Assembly: GCA_964017065.1 (NCBI GenBank)
Contig: OZ024785.1
Span: 14,153,592-14,217,591, forward strand
Source: Haliclona indistincta
Lineage: Eukaryota; Porifera; Demospongiae; Haplosclerida; Chalinidae
Direction: 5' to 3'
Length of the DNA: 64,000 nt
Made by a program: the position numbers and the translations under genes. Of the stretch, positions 22,894-34,021 are shown in pieces. The stretch's first letter is position 1. Each line of letters starts with the position of its first letter. The notes below the pieces were generated by a model. The model ran no database searches, had not been told where the DNA came from, and worked only from the letters and a program-made list of their open reading frames with translations.

Positions 22894-23694
22894 AGCAATT
22901 CGCTTTTTTTCTTTGGAAGGTAAAACAGTAATCTTAGTCGACACTCCCCCCAGGCATTTGCTCGCTGAAGGTAGACACCTGGGAAATCAAGTGTTACAAA
23001 ACACATTTATCAATGCCTGGGACAAACAACAAACTGCTACTCAAACTTACAGGTTGAGGCGAAGTGTGTGTGTGGGACAGAGCCCGTAGTTTCTGACAAT
23101 AGATACCAAATTCGCAGAGACTGGTTTCGCACTCCCATTATCGAAACCGACGTTTATTGCGGCACGTAAGGAAGTCATCAATTCAAAAAAACGTCTGTCC
23201 TGTGTAACAGAATTCATTACATAATTCAAATTATTTCAATAGGACTTACTTCTCTCTCCATTAAGTATGTAGTCGTGTTTACAAAGCCCCAGTTTATCTG
23301 ACAAGCTGATGAGTAAATGTGAGAATCGTCCCACAGTACTTTACACTCTTTGCACGATGATACAGGGAATTTTTCAGTACGCTTTCTATCCAATCGGACA
23401 GTAATATGTATGTTGGGCACCAAAAAAAAAAGTAGATTCATTAATGAGATTGGTGAACTTAGACAATGGTGCCATTTCTGAAGGCCAAACTAGAAACAAA
23501 GAATTGTAGATTTAAACGGCACCTTTTTATTATGTAAAGACTCACGATCTTCATCAATCGAACTTTGAGAGCTATCACTACTGACCTCCTCTGTTGGTGT
23601 AGGAGAAACCGCTTCTCTTGTCCTTTTTCTAGCCTATAGATAACATTGTAAACAGTTCCAAGTTATAATTAGGACAGCTCACTTCTTCGGTCAT
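22894..23694 (-). CDS. unrecognised five-exon gene, 5' part
   Basis: Start ATG at 23694. Exons 23694-23683, 23633-23546, 23489-23250, 23199-23051 and 22978-22894 all have canonical GT-AG borders and matching phases. The start is MTEEARKRTREAVSPTPTEE (Ser/Glu-rich, probably disordered). Then comes a Cys-containing part (KFPVSSCKECKVLWDDSHIY, later SACQ), then DRRFFELMTSLRAAINVGFD and NLVSIVRNYGLCPTHT, ending KEKKRIA at a GTAAGT donor. A run of ten T in exon 3 is one base too long to keep frame; this could be a sequencing slip or a disabling mutation. No family recognised. The next exon would fall in the palindrome at 21967-22858. Confidence 0.55.
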
Positions 23695-23846
23695 CTTTAA
23701 TACGGCAGACAGCAAACAAAGTGCAACACGCCGGGCACCACAAAAGACAAACAGCAAACCTGAGAACGAGCATAAATAAGAGATCATATACTCAACAATT
23801 ACCTGTAGACAGATGTTCCTGTGTTCTCACGTAGCTAGCTAGCTAT

Positions 23847-23945
23847 AACGCGGCAGTTCTGACTCGTGTTGATGTCTAACGCGGCAGTTCTGACTCGTGT
23901 TGATGTCTACGCATGCGTATGTAAGTTATTCGCACGCGCGCGCGT
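23847..23945. repeat. 31 bp direct duplication and CG-rich tract upstream of the 23694 gene
   Basis: The word CGGCAGTTCTGACTCGTGTT, with its neighbours, is repeated at a 31 bp period (about 23849-23908), followed by ACGCATGCG and a short (CG)n/(GT)n run. It lies about 150 bp upstream of the start codon of the minus-strand gene, so a CpG-containing promoter is possible. No defined factor site is claimed. Confidence 0.5.
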
Positions 23946-24189
23946 GTGGTATATAACCGTGGTTAAGGTTAACCCTCTTACCGCGAATAATGGTAAACGT
24001 TACTCCACCCACGTCACGCGATGGCTGTGTTTGAATTTTGTTCGTTGTCTTGGTGCTGTGCTTTTTTTCTGTTTTAGACGCTTGAACGGGCATACTACAG
24101 GTATGTTAATGTTGTCTAAGGTCTTCCTATACTCTGATTAACACTGATCTTTTGTTCAAAGCCTCATCTGGGTGGTCAAAGCTACTCGC

Positions 24190-25300
24190 CACTATGTCAA
24201 ACACAGACGATCGAGTTTCCTTCGCTTCTCCTTCGCGTCACTCAGCTAGTACTGTAACCAGGACAACCAGTGTTGTTTACAACTGGACTCTGAACATTGT
24301 AGAAGCTACTGTCAGTGTGATTTCAAGATCAACCATGGCTTTCAACCCAAGCGCGGCGTGTTTGTTACCTCGACTAGACGCCCATTTTCAAATTATTTGG
24401 GGAAGAATTCAATCGTGTTGCTGCATTTTGTTGGACACCTGGTATCGCTTCTGCTCGCCTTCTCGCGCTTGCTACAGCTTTGTGAGTGTTGTCTAACATC
24501 TACCTATGCCCTGGACTATCACTAAAAAGTGTCTTGAAAATGTGTGTGACCTGTGAAAGGCACTTTCCACTATGTCAAACACAGACGATCAAGTTTCCTT
24601 CGCTTCTCCTTCGCGTCACTCAGCTAGTACTGTAGCTAGGATAACCTGTGTTGTTTACAACTGGACTCTGAACATTGTAGAAGCTACTGTCAGTGTGATT
24701 TCAAGATCAACCATGGCTTTCAACCCAAGCGCGGCGTGTTTGTTACCTCGACTAGACGCCCATTTTCAAATTATTTGGGGAAGAATTCAATCGTGTTGCT
24801 GCATTTTGTTGGACACCTGGTATCGCTTCTGCTCGCCTTCTCGCGCTTGCTACAGCTATGTGAGTGTTGTCTAACATCTACCTATGCCCTGGACTGTCAC
24901 TGACAAGCGTTTTAGATGTGTGTAACCTGTCAAACTACTAGCAATCTAGTGGTTGTATGACGAGTGGAATTTCAACACTTCTCTCTCATGTTGCGCAGCT
25001 TGTGTAGCTGCTAGGACTCTCAGTGCTGTTCAGAACTTGACCTTAGACATTGTGGAGGTCTTTGTGAGTGTTTTACATTGTTAAACAGCTGATTTAGTAT
25101 GTTTGAACTATACCTTTGCTTCCTTGTCTAGACGAACATTTTCAAGGAATAATTCAATCATGTTGCTGCACTTTGTTGGACACCTGGTATCGCTTCTGCT
25201 CACCTTCTCGCGCTTGCTACTGCTTGTCAGTGTTGTCCTGTGCCATGGACTGTCACTGAAAAAGGTCTTAGCTGTTTGTGACATAGTTGATAAATGATAA
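24190..25300. repeat. tandem duplication, about 378 bp period, two close copies and one degraded
   Basis: Copy 1 (24190-24530) and copy 2 (24569-24905) are nearly identical. Copy 3 (about 24985-25290) is diverged and partial. Each good copy keeps an ORF of about 100 codons starting MSNTDD(R/Q)VSFASPSRHSA and ending PSRACYS(F/Y)VSVV. Differences between copies include amino-acid changes but no stops. I recognise no domain, so coding status is unproven. Confidence 0.75.
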
Positions 25301-25367
25301 TAACAGCTATAAGTGACATAGATAATATTATGAGTAGTTTTTGCTATGGGTGACTTTTGAAGACTCT

Positions 25368-26640
25368 TTACTGTAGGTACCTAGTTGGGTCTATGTGGGT
25401 ATGATATAGTTCAAAGCAGGGAACCACGCATAAAGGGACCTGACACTGCTTGCATCTATATGTAGTGGTTACCCGCTTCCTTCCCTTCCTCCAGCAACAC
25501 ACACGACACTGGCTCTGTGTTGGACGTCCGTTATTTGCATCTGGTGTCCTCTCTAGAAAATTACATCCCGTTAGGCGACATGATGAAGGTGAGAGCAGTG
25601 GTTGCGAAATCGATGCTGGTGTTTGTCCTCCATATTTGTGTAGTATCTGACGGGCCAGCTCTATCCTAAACTGTTCATGTGTGCATTTATTCCCTTGCTG
25701 TTGGTAGAGGATGTATGCGTTCAGTATCGAAACATTGAACAAGTGGAAAAATGCCCGCCGCCACCACTTCACAGTATGGTGAGAGAACCCGTAATGGTCA
25801 GCCTGGTCAACTCCACCCATGTTTTCGTTATATTCAACAACCATTGTTGGCTTTTGAATTTGCTCTATGTTACCTTGTGCTTGTCATGACCATCTTTGGA
25901 TTGTTGGCATGTCAGCGCCGTGGATGGTTGACAGCATTGAAACTTTCCTTTTGTCTTGCCACTGTAGGGCAAGAACTCCTCCATTCAGTCTTCTGGTTCT
26001 CACTTCGCTTTTTTGCAATGTGGATGTGAATATGTCTGGGAGTCCCTTCCTGTCTACTCTGACTGTTCCACATGCGCCAATGCCAAATTTTGAGATCTTT
26101 TAAGAGGTGAGGACTTGAGTAATAATTGTCCATGTAGACATTGTGATCCTTGTCCTCAAATCCCTTTAGCATATCTATCACAACAGCAAAGGTTAATCCA
26201 TGAGTAGCTACTTGGAGGGTGTCAAGCAAATTATACTGTAAGTATCATGGTGGCATAACTCATTTTCTCTCTCTCTCTCTCTCTCTCTGTGCGTGCGTGC
26301 GGGCGCGCGTGCGTGCGTGTGATTGCTCATCTGTAAGTACATTTATAGTCATTGTGTATAATTATGTGTACACTTGTCTAAGATAACAATTGGTTTTATT
26401 TACCTGTATACAGCCGCCATCTATATGTGTATCCTGTTCTGCTGTCAGCTAGTATAAAGGCTTTCAAGCCCCACTTTGTGGGCTTCTTGGGCATATATTG
26501 GATCTTCCTGCCATAATTGTGTAAGGGCTGAAACGTAACTGTGCTGACTTCACCTAGACTTGGTGCAGTTACGACGTCAGCTTTTCTTTTGAATGATGGA
26601 AGCAAATGCTGTGACATTGACTCCCTCTCCCCACTCTCCA
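25368..26640 (-). pseudogene. piggyBac transposase (PGBD-type) remnant, copy 1
   Basis: Three minus ORFs in order. 26617-26396: QYMPKKPTKWGLKAFILADS, the start of the catalytic core. 26229-25912: NVYMDNYYSSPHLLKDLK, with a catalytic Asp in MDN. 25844-25368: YNENMGGVDQADHYGFSHHT, KWWRRAFFHL and a C-terminal cysteine-rich domain with several CxxC pairs (CRVCC, CKQC). Frameshifts separate the last two. A 160 bp AT/CT-rich stretch including a (CT)n run at 26264-26288 separates the first two. The N-terminal third is missing upstream of 26640. Not functional. Confidence 0.85.
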
Positions 26641-26899
26641 GGTCTAGCTATCAGTTCTGCTCGTTCCCTCAATTTTTATGCATCGTAAAGTGGGGAGAGC
26701 GAGTTGAGGCTGGCAGACGTTACATCTTGATAGAACTGCGATACCTTTCTTCTTGTTTGCTGATTGTTATCCTCATTATCCTAATCATTATCCTCATTAT
26801 CCTGTTTAGCTCATTGATGATCTTGATATCGTAAATAAAATAGCTTAATTACAGCTATGCATGTACTATGCATAATACTAAGTGAAATGTCTAACTAAG

Positions 26900-27690
26900 T
26901 GTGAGTGTGACCTCATTGGGAGACTTCATCGGTGGATACACTGCAAACTATGTTTCCATTGAGTATTTGTCATCAAGAATATCTTGGCGTCTGAAACCAA
27001 AATTTCGTTTCATGAGCTCCTTAGTTGCCTATACATACAATAATGCATGATAAACATGCGTACCAGGAATACTGGCTGTATGCATACTTATATGCTGTAT
27101 ATACACTATACTGGTGTGCACTAATGCATGTAGTTGCCACAATAAAAAAAATGGTGACTGAGTAAACCTGCTTGTTGGGATGAAGAAATTTGTATTCTTT
27201 CTTCAAGGCTTTTAAATGCTGCTCGTGGGAGGCTTTGTCTTCACATACCAATGCCACAGGAGATAAGCTTTGGCACAATGGCATTAGAGGCTTCCGTTGA
27301 ACTGCAACTGGTGATGGTGTACCTTTCCCTTTTCCTCGTTTCTGACCATCAGGCTTCCTTAGTACCCATGCATTTTGTGGCACATAATAGTTTTAAAGCA
27401 ATGGACAATGATGCAGTTACACTTACATGACTGGTTGAAGTATTAAGAAAAGACCATGCTCCCATGCTCGTACTCCTCCCCTGTTGGAGTATACTCCTGT
27501 TCAGTTGCCTTCCTGCCTCATCAATAGCATTACAGCATTGGCTCCATGAAGATAGCTGCGTCTCACCAGTCTCACAAGGCCAAATTTGAAAATCTTTCTC
27601 TTTGATCTTTAGCATTCTTTTAGGGTCTAATTTCTTTTTGCCCAAGAACCTTTCACGTTGGAGGTTTTTCTCTCTTCCTCACTAAACAGC
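26900..27690 (-). pseudogene. conserved invertebrate transposon-linked or SAMD3-like protein, three exons
   Basis: Exon about 27690-27427 encodes KLDPKRMLKIKEKDFQIWPC ... SWSQCCNAIDEAGRQLNRSI and ends at GTAAGT. Exon about 27383-27179 encodes LRKPDGQKRGKGKGTPSPVA and SHEQHLKALKKEYKFLHPNK. A third exon (about 27013-26900) reads ATKELMKRNFGFRRQDILDD and contains a TAG before FAVYPP. The order matches a protein family I recall from cnidarian and sponge genomes (sometimes labelled SAMD3-like), whose function I do not know. The stop and missing ends suggest a pseudogene. Confidence 0.5.
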
Positions 27691-28326
27691 GATTTTGCTA
27701 GCTTCCCAGCAAAGTTGGCCCTTGATCAACTGTCTGATCTCAAGTTAATGAGGAAAAATATGGTCAACTCAGGAATATCTTCATTTTGCATTACAATAAG
27801 TGTGTCAGGCTGTCTATGATAATAGTCAGAGAGTCTGTTACATAATCACCATGGATACAGATAATGTGTTGTGGTTGAACAGTACATGTATTTGCATACT
27901 TGTGTCTTGTCCTCTTCAAGTCTGTTGATAGCTCGCTGGATAAGGATGATGTGTTTCTTGCAATGCCAATGTAAGCCATGTATCAGTAGTACCTTTCATG
28001 CTCACACTTTTCCTCTTATCCAGTAATTCTATATATTGATCTAATTCTGAACAAAACTGAACTTTAATTCTCCACAAACCACCTTGGAGATCAGAAAGTA
28101 TGTTATTGTAAAAACATTGAATGTGTCAGGATTCTCAGGGTCATCTGACTCTTCTGTCATGTAAGCCTGAGAAAGGTGTTCAGGAGCATGTGTACTAACA
28201 CAACCATACCTTCGACGATGCTGCTCCATTGGAAGTCTTCACAAAGAAAGGGCGAAGTCGACACCAGCACGGTGCTCAGGTAGTGGTGGTGGGGGATTGG
28301 GACGACAGCGTTTGCCCTCATGCCTC
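27691..28326. other. no recognised gene; weak exon-like frame
   Basis: A minus frame near 28220-28115 reads HAPEHLSQAYMTEESDDPEN and could be a further exon of an element-derived gene. The support is composition only. Confidence 0.35.
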
Positions 28327-29389
28327 TTACAATCCATAAATCACCTTTCTAGCGAACTGTCGTCCTCTGACTAACCAATAGTTGGATCTCAGTTCTGTGA
28401 GGGTTTCCTTGACTCCATCGTGCATGACACGTCGATGAGCTTCAACTACGATCAATTTTGTTAGTTGTTGGTTCTTGTCCAGTAGTATAGGATACTGTGC
28501 ATTGACAGTCCTTGATCCACAGTAGTTTGGCATGAGTGAGGTCTGGTGAAGTAATGGTTAGAGTGTTCTCAGTATTTTTACTCACACGGTGTCGGAGGCG
28601 ATGAATGAACTCCAAGACTAAAGCTGTAACTCTGAACAGACGGAGTGTAGAGCTGAATCTTGCCACATCGATGACGTCAGACAAACGGGAAGTGTTCTGG
28701 TCTTGGATAGCAATCAGTGAGTAGGCAGCATCTTTGCTCTTCATTTCAGATTTGCATTCTTCTGGTACTGTAAATGGACTTGACTGTTTTTCTGGTTCTT
28801 CGCTGGAGTGGATCCACTCTGGTCCATGTAGCCACAGGGGGTTCTCAGCCAAATCGGATACACTTGCTCCTCTCGATGGAATATCTGCAGGGTTATCTTT
28901 GCCTGGACAATGTTTCCAGTGTTGTGGTGCGACGAGGCTCCTGATCGTGATCACTCTATTCTCCACAAAATGTTTCCACTCATGGTCTAAACCTTGTATC
29001 CAAAATAAAGATACCTTCGAGTCAGTAAAACAGATCGGGTCATCAAGATCAAGCTGGGACTGCAGGGCTGACTTCACATTGTTTGCTAGTTTTGACAACA
29101 GAAGGGCTGACAATAATTCTAACCGGGGTATAGTTAGACCACTGATAGGAGCTACACGTGTTTTTGCAGAGAGGAACTTGACTTGAACTTGATGCAGTTC
29201 ACTCGTAATTCTTAAGTATATAACAGCTGCATATGCTCTTGATGATGCATCACAGAACCCAATAAGTCTTGCAGATTTGATGGAGCAAATTGGGTACGAC
29301 AAGAGGCACCGAGGAATCTCAATAGTTTTGGCGTCTCTTACCATCATTAGAAGATGATTCCACTGCAACAATAAATTATCTGTTAGCAC
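28327..29389 (-). pseudogene. BEL/Pao retroelement: RNase H and integrase zinc region
   Basis: The frame 29389-28442 has IPRCLL, GFCDASSRAYAAVIYL, PRLELLSALLLSKLANNV, the CFTDSKVSLFWIQG motif of Pao RNase H, and FVENRVITIR / NPADIPSRGAS. A second frame (28533-28327) has VVEAHRRVMHDGVKETLTEL and YWLVRGRQFARKVI, the HHCC part of the integrase. The two overlap in different frames around 28490, so a frameshift is present. The DDE core and LTR downstream are absent. Confidence 0.85.
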
Positions 29390-30520
29390 CTCATCTCACT
29401 TTACTTCCAAGCACAACGAATCAGTGTTAGAGTAGGAGTGAGCTCTGTTGTCACGAGGAGACTGCTGTACAAAGCAGAGAATATAGTAGGTTAACAACAG
29501 TAGACGCAAACAAACATGAGTGCATACTGGATTGATAAACATACAGTAGCCTGGTGAAACAGGTCAAGAGGGGATCATAGGCTTAGTCATATTTCAGATC
29601 ATAGCCTTAGATTATTTGATTATAGTTCACCGTATTCTATTCACCGTACTTAATTAGCACTATAGGCTACACTTGTGTACAGTAGGTGTGGCAATGCTGA
29701 GTTATAATGGAACAGTTTTGCCAGCTACAAGTAGAGGCAACTAGCAAGACACGGGCACCGCACATATTCACTATCTTAGCATCTCCATACACAGCCGTAA
29801 ATTTTGTGTTAAACTATAGCAACGATTATTCGCCAATACTAACCATTTAAATTAAAAAGCAGGCTGTTGTGACCAAACAATGGTGTGATGTTGTTTAGTG
29901 TCCATGTAACTTACTTCTCCAACTGTCAACATAAAATGGCTGTGTTTCATCTGTGCTGATACAGTCAGATCTGGGCAGCCCTGTTATATAGAAATATAGA
30001 AAATTTTTAGACCATAGTTCAACGAAATTCTGCAATGTGATTGGTCAGTTGGAGGCTACGTCATTTCAAACCGCTGGCTAGGTCATAATGTAACATGGCG
30101 ACTATTTTAGCAAGGCATAGAAATACTACTGCTAGAACTCAAACAAAGGTTGGTTGTAAGTACGTTGCTTTAGCAGATAGCTTGGGAAAGCTCAAGCGCT
30201 TGGAAAATATCCATATACCCTCGGTACATGGGATATATACCATGCCATTTTCCTTGATCTTTGGGTGTGGTGGGGTACAAACTGTATTATTAGTATATCT
30301 AATGTGTGCATGTAACTTACTCTAATGGTGAATTCCACACCGTCATCTCGTTTCAAATAGACGTTGACAATCTCATGGTAAGTGCCTGTGGATTGTACCT
30401 AATTCATTATAGAAATTGTTTTGAAAACCCCCAATAAAAAAAAGTTACATATGGATGAGCCTATAATGATGCCTGCACAACCAGCTTTCTTGAACAAAGT
30501 TTAACAAATGAAACACATCA
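29390..30520. other. 1.1 kb sequence interrupting the BEL/Pao element; possible promoter and first exon
   Basis: RT-connection coding ends near 30540 and RNase H coding resumes at 29389, so this block looks like an insertion, although I cannot define its ends. Inside, on the plus strand, GTGATTGGTCAGTT (inverted CCAAT) and TACGTCA (CRE-like) at 30037-30063 precede ATGGCGACTATTTTAGC at 30095. That frame could splice at a strong GTAAGTACG donor near 30155. An imperfect palindrome with GGAAAAT ends lies at about 30205-30255. Bases 29607-29660 repeat 6736-6790. Confidence 0.35.
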
Positions 30521-30539
30521 CTCTTGGCATATCCATTGG

Positions 30540-31820
30540 CATAGTTGTAATTGGCGGCTGAAGAGGCGTGCTTCGCAAAAGCCATTAATTTTCTGGGCTA
30601 CAAAAATGTCCAAAATTAGGTTAGATAACAAATAGCAGGTAATTATAAGTAGTTGTGAACAGGGAATCGACTCACACACAAGTTTCTTCCATCGTTCCAA
30701 CAATGTTCCTTCCAATTGCTGGTCCCAGCCGATCTTAATCTTGCACAACTATTGCAGTAGTATTTTGAGACGCACAGTGACAGGTGACAAGAAACCAAGG
30801 GGACATAAATCTGTCCAACTAGACTCACTATGTTCCTCTTAGTGGAAATCAATAGGAAGCAGTTTCCACGAAACTATCGAGGGAAAGGATCAGCTGATCG
30901 TCCGATAAGTTCCATGATGCTCCTAATACCTTCTGTTGGTTACTGGGATAGATGGTTTCAGCTCCTGAACTTTTCACTTCCAAGTGGACTTGTCTTGTTC
31001 AGCTCATTCTCCTGGGCATTAATGCGTGATGGCGTGTTTGTGACAAACTTACGGAGGTTAAATTGACCATTACTCGTTACTTCCTTAGAACTCCTGTATA
31101 GCTCATGTGCTTCTGCTTCAGTGTCAGCTCCAAAGATCACGTCGTCAACATAGGTGGACTCAGTCAAAATGTTCACCAGCCCTGGATGAGAGGTGCGATA
31201 CTTCTCTACATGATGTCGAAGGGTAGCATTGAGAAGGAAGGGGCTACAAGAAACACCAAAGACAACCCTCGCAAATTTCAACTTCTGAATCTTCAGATCT
31301 TCAGCATAGAGGTCTTCGGTCCACAAAATTATCAAGGAATCTCGGTCACTAGGTGAGACAGAGATCATCAAGAAAGCCTTTTCAATATCCGCTACGAGGC
31401 CAATAGGGTAAGCGCATGAGTATTTCTAAGATTTTCTGATTGAACTTAGGTCCAGCATGAAGGCATTCGTTGAGAGACGGTCCAGTGGATTTTGCCGAAG
31501 CATCATAAACAACTCTGACCTTGGTCGTCGCTTTATCTTGGCGTACTACAGCATGATGGGGAAGATAATGTATCTTTTCAGATGCATCAACGGTGTCCTC
31601 GACAACCTCAACAATGCCCTTTTTTAGCTGCTCAGTGATGATGGCATTGTACTCATGCAGAATATCTGGTTCGCGTTTCAGCCGCTGAAGCAGACCATGA
31701 AGTCGCCGACGGCAAAGGGCAATATTGTCAGGCAAAGGCTCGTGACTCTCTTGCCAGGGGAGAGACACCTCGTATCGACCGTCAACCATTCTAACAGTAT
31801 TTGTGAAGTAATCTGACACA
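30540..31820 (-). pseudogene. BEL/Pao retroelement: reverse transcriptase
   Basis: Frame 31819-31382 reads MVDGRYEVSLPWQES, CRRRLHGLLQRLKREPDILH, KVRVVYDASAKSTGPSLNEC. Frame 31371-30958 continues with KFARVVFGVSCSPFLLNATL and the catalytic STYVDDVIFG (Y-V-D-D). Frames to 30540 carry the RT-RNase H linker (IKIGWDQQLEGTLLERWKKL). At least two frameshifts (about 31380 and 30900) and stops break it. Polyprotein sequence upstream of 31820 is poorly preserved. Confidence 0.85.
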
Positions 31821-32059
31821 GGAAAGGGCCTATCACTGGAGCGATGATTAGCATGCTGCCCCTTCCTGTCCCGGTAGCCTGCAGAACTGTGCCTAGGCTG
31901 ATTACCGGGGAGGCAGCACTATCTTGCCCCCAGTCTGTTAGATGAGACAATTCTTGAACAATTTGTTGGAAGACAGTCTGTAAAAAAAGTAATTTTCCAA
32001 CAAAAATACAGCTTACTGCATGTAGTTCATGATAGACGCATTTATTTCCCATTTTATAG

Positions 32060-33245
32060 AGTGTTTGGGGTATGAATCTTCCAGCAGCACCTCCTTCCTA
32101 TTAAATTAACTTATTATATTCACCTTATTAATAACAGTTTATGGTTAACCTGAAAACTGCATCGATGTTATAAATGGGCGGACATGCGAGCTGTTCATTT
32201 TAAAGCAAATTGAAGTAGAAGATGTTAGTGACATGATGAGAATTCTGTGGGGAATTCATTTGTCATTGCTGTACTGATCAATCAAACCAAATACTCCACT
32301 TTTGCTTATTCATTGGAAGGTTGTATTGTGAAACAGTCTGGTATATGTTTCACAAATTACATGCAGGAGAAATTGCATGGGTTTTCATGGAGACAGCTAC
32401 ATTAACAATGTAGTTCTATGAGCTGCTTATTGTTTCTGCTTCCTATCCATTATACTAAAAAATGATACAGTCATGACCAGTATAGCTCTTAATTCAGCAC
32501 AAGCAGTTGTATGACTGGCTGCATACAAAGCAGAGTGAAGCACAAGCAATTCAGTATACAATGTGCTTAATGCACAAAACAATTTTTATGTACTTTAAAA
32601 GTGCTTAAGTAGCACAAGCTCTTTTAGCTGAACTAGCTAAGTTGGATATTACCTGCTAAGCTAAGTAGTCTGTATTCGTAGGATCATGTGTATAATTTAT
32701 AATAAAGCATTTTTGCTTTAAAATCGCTTAAAATCATTGTAAGGAAATACATCATTGTAAAATCAGTTATCCAATATAAATTTTATTTAACCAATGCAAG
32801 TGCTGTGTACACTTTTTGTATCACTATCGTACAAGCTTATGATCATCAATGACAATAATTATTATAAGCAAGTTAGTATTGTTTGCTGTTAAAATAATAT
32901 CAATTTTTGACAACAACGTGTATAAGAGCCATGTCCTCCTATACCTTGCCCTATACACAGCGTCAGGAAAATTTTGTGTAACATTAAATTCTTTAAAAAA
33001 AAGCAAGACTTAAAGTAGTATCCAATCTATATAATACTTGATTTTTATGATATTTCAAGGCTGGTCATCTTTATCAAAACGTACAGCAGGTCCAACTTCA
33101 CAGTCGCACGTGGTCCACACATAGTGCAATTTAGTGCACCACAAATGATGTCATCATAGAAATAAAATTCACGTGAGAGCTCGGTTGGCCGGACGACTGT
33201 ATATGACAGTATTGTTCATTGTTGTTATAATCATTTCATACCTTG
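32060..33245. other. no gene recognised; possible decayed hAT-like repeat
   Basis: Mostly AT-rich. Around 32495-32650 there are several AAGCAC/GTGCTT words like those in the hAT derivative at 3803-4425, which may be an old related copy. No ends visible. Confidence 0.4.
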
Positions 33246-33714
33246 CCATCCAGGAAGCCACGTGAATAAGGTAGTGTATCTTCGGAGCAACCGTAGCAGC
33301 CGTTGATTGGATTTGGCTAGCGAAGAAATTTGCTGGCTGCAAATGTCGTCCTTTGTTTACCTAGCCACTAGCACGCTCTCTAATGCTTCCACAAAGGTCA
33401 TGGTTAACATCAGGGCGCGTTGCACGCAGATGATCTTGGCCCTTATGCATATGATGGTGGCTTCTGCTCATTCTGCGCAGCAGGCTGCTGGACTTGCCAT
33501 GGCCAAGAGCATCATATGCGTCACACGTGAATGTGTGCTCTCCCGTGGTAAAGGCAGTCCCAATACAAGGTCCTCTCGGTGCTCCATTAAGTGCTCGAAT
33601 AGTGCCATTGTAGCATACTTTGGTGCCATTCAATCTAATCAATCTTATTGAGACGATGAGCAGCACCAGGCATGTTTCCCGCCTTGTCATAGCATTGACC
33701 ACACATGTTGGCAA
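33246..33714 (-). pseudogene. transposon-derived cysteine-containing fragment
   Basis: The minus frame 33714-33361 reads KVCYNGTIRALNGAPRGPC, GEHTFTCDAYDALGHGKSSS and RMSRSHHHMHKGQDHLRATR, continuing toward 33246 after a frame change. It resembles the zinc-binding part of uncharacterised transposon proteins recalled from sponge and cnidarian genomes. One Cys of the expected CxxC appears as Tyr (CDAYDAL). Function unknown. Confidence 0.45.
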
Positions 33715-34021
33715 GAGAAATTCCGTGTGAAATGAGCCAGTTAATGATCGATTTTCCCAGCACCTATCCTCTAATTCGCTCTACTTCTAAGAAGTCTACA
33801 AAGACTTCCCTGACTTCAAATTTGTGCAGGTAGCGCACGCGCTGCAGCAAACCAGCACCCATCTGGTGGGCAGCACGAGGCAACACTGGGAGGTACACAA
33901 TGTTGTAAAAAATACTCTTCCAGCTTCTGTACATCAATCTTCACAAACTGAAATCATGCACTTGTTAACAACTACTAAATTCCATTTGCTGGACTAAAAT
34001 GGTCACAATGCAAACTAGCTA

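Noticed and set aside
24152..24874. Tandem host gene pair with 100-codon proteins
   Set aside because: Not rejected outright, but not called as CDS because the frame lies wholly within a repeat unit and has no recognisable domain.
26541..26834. 97-codon plus ORF with hydrophobic end
   Set aside because: Overlaps the antisense of the piggyBac core and ends in an ATCCTCATT simple repeat.
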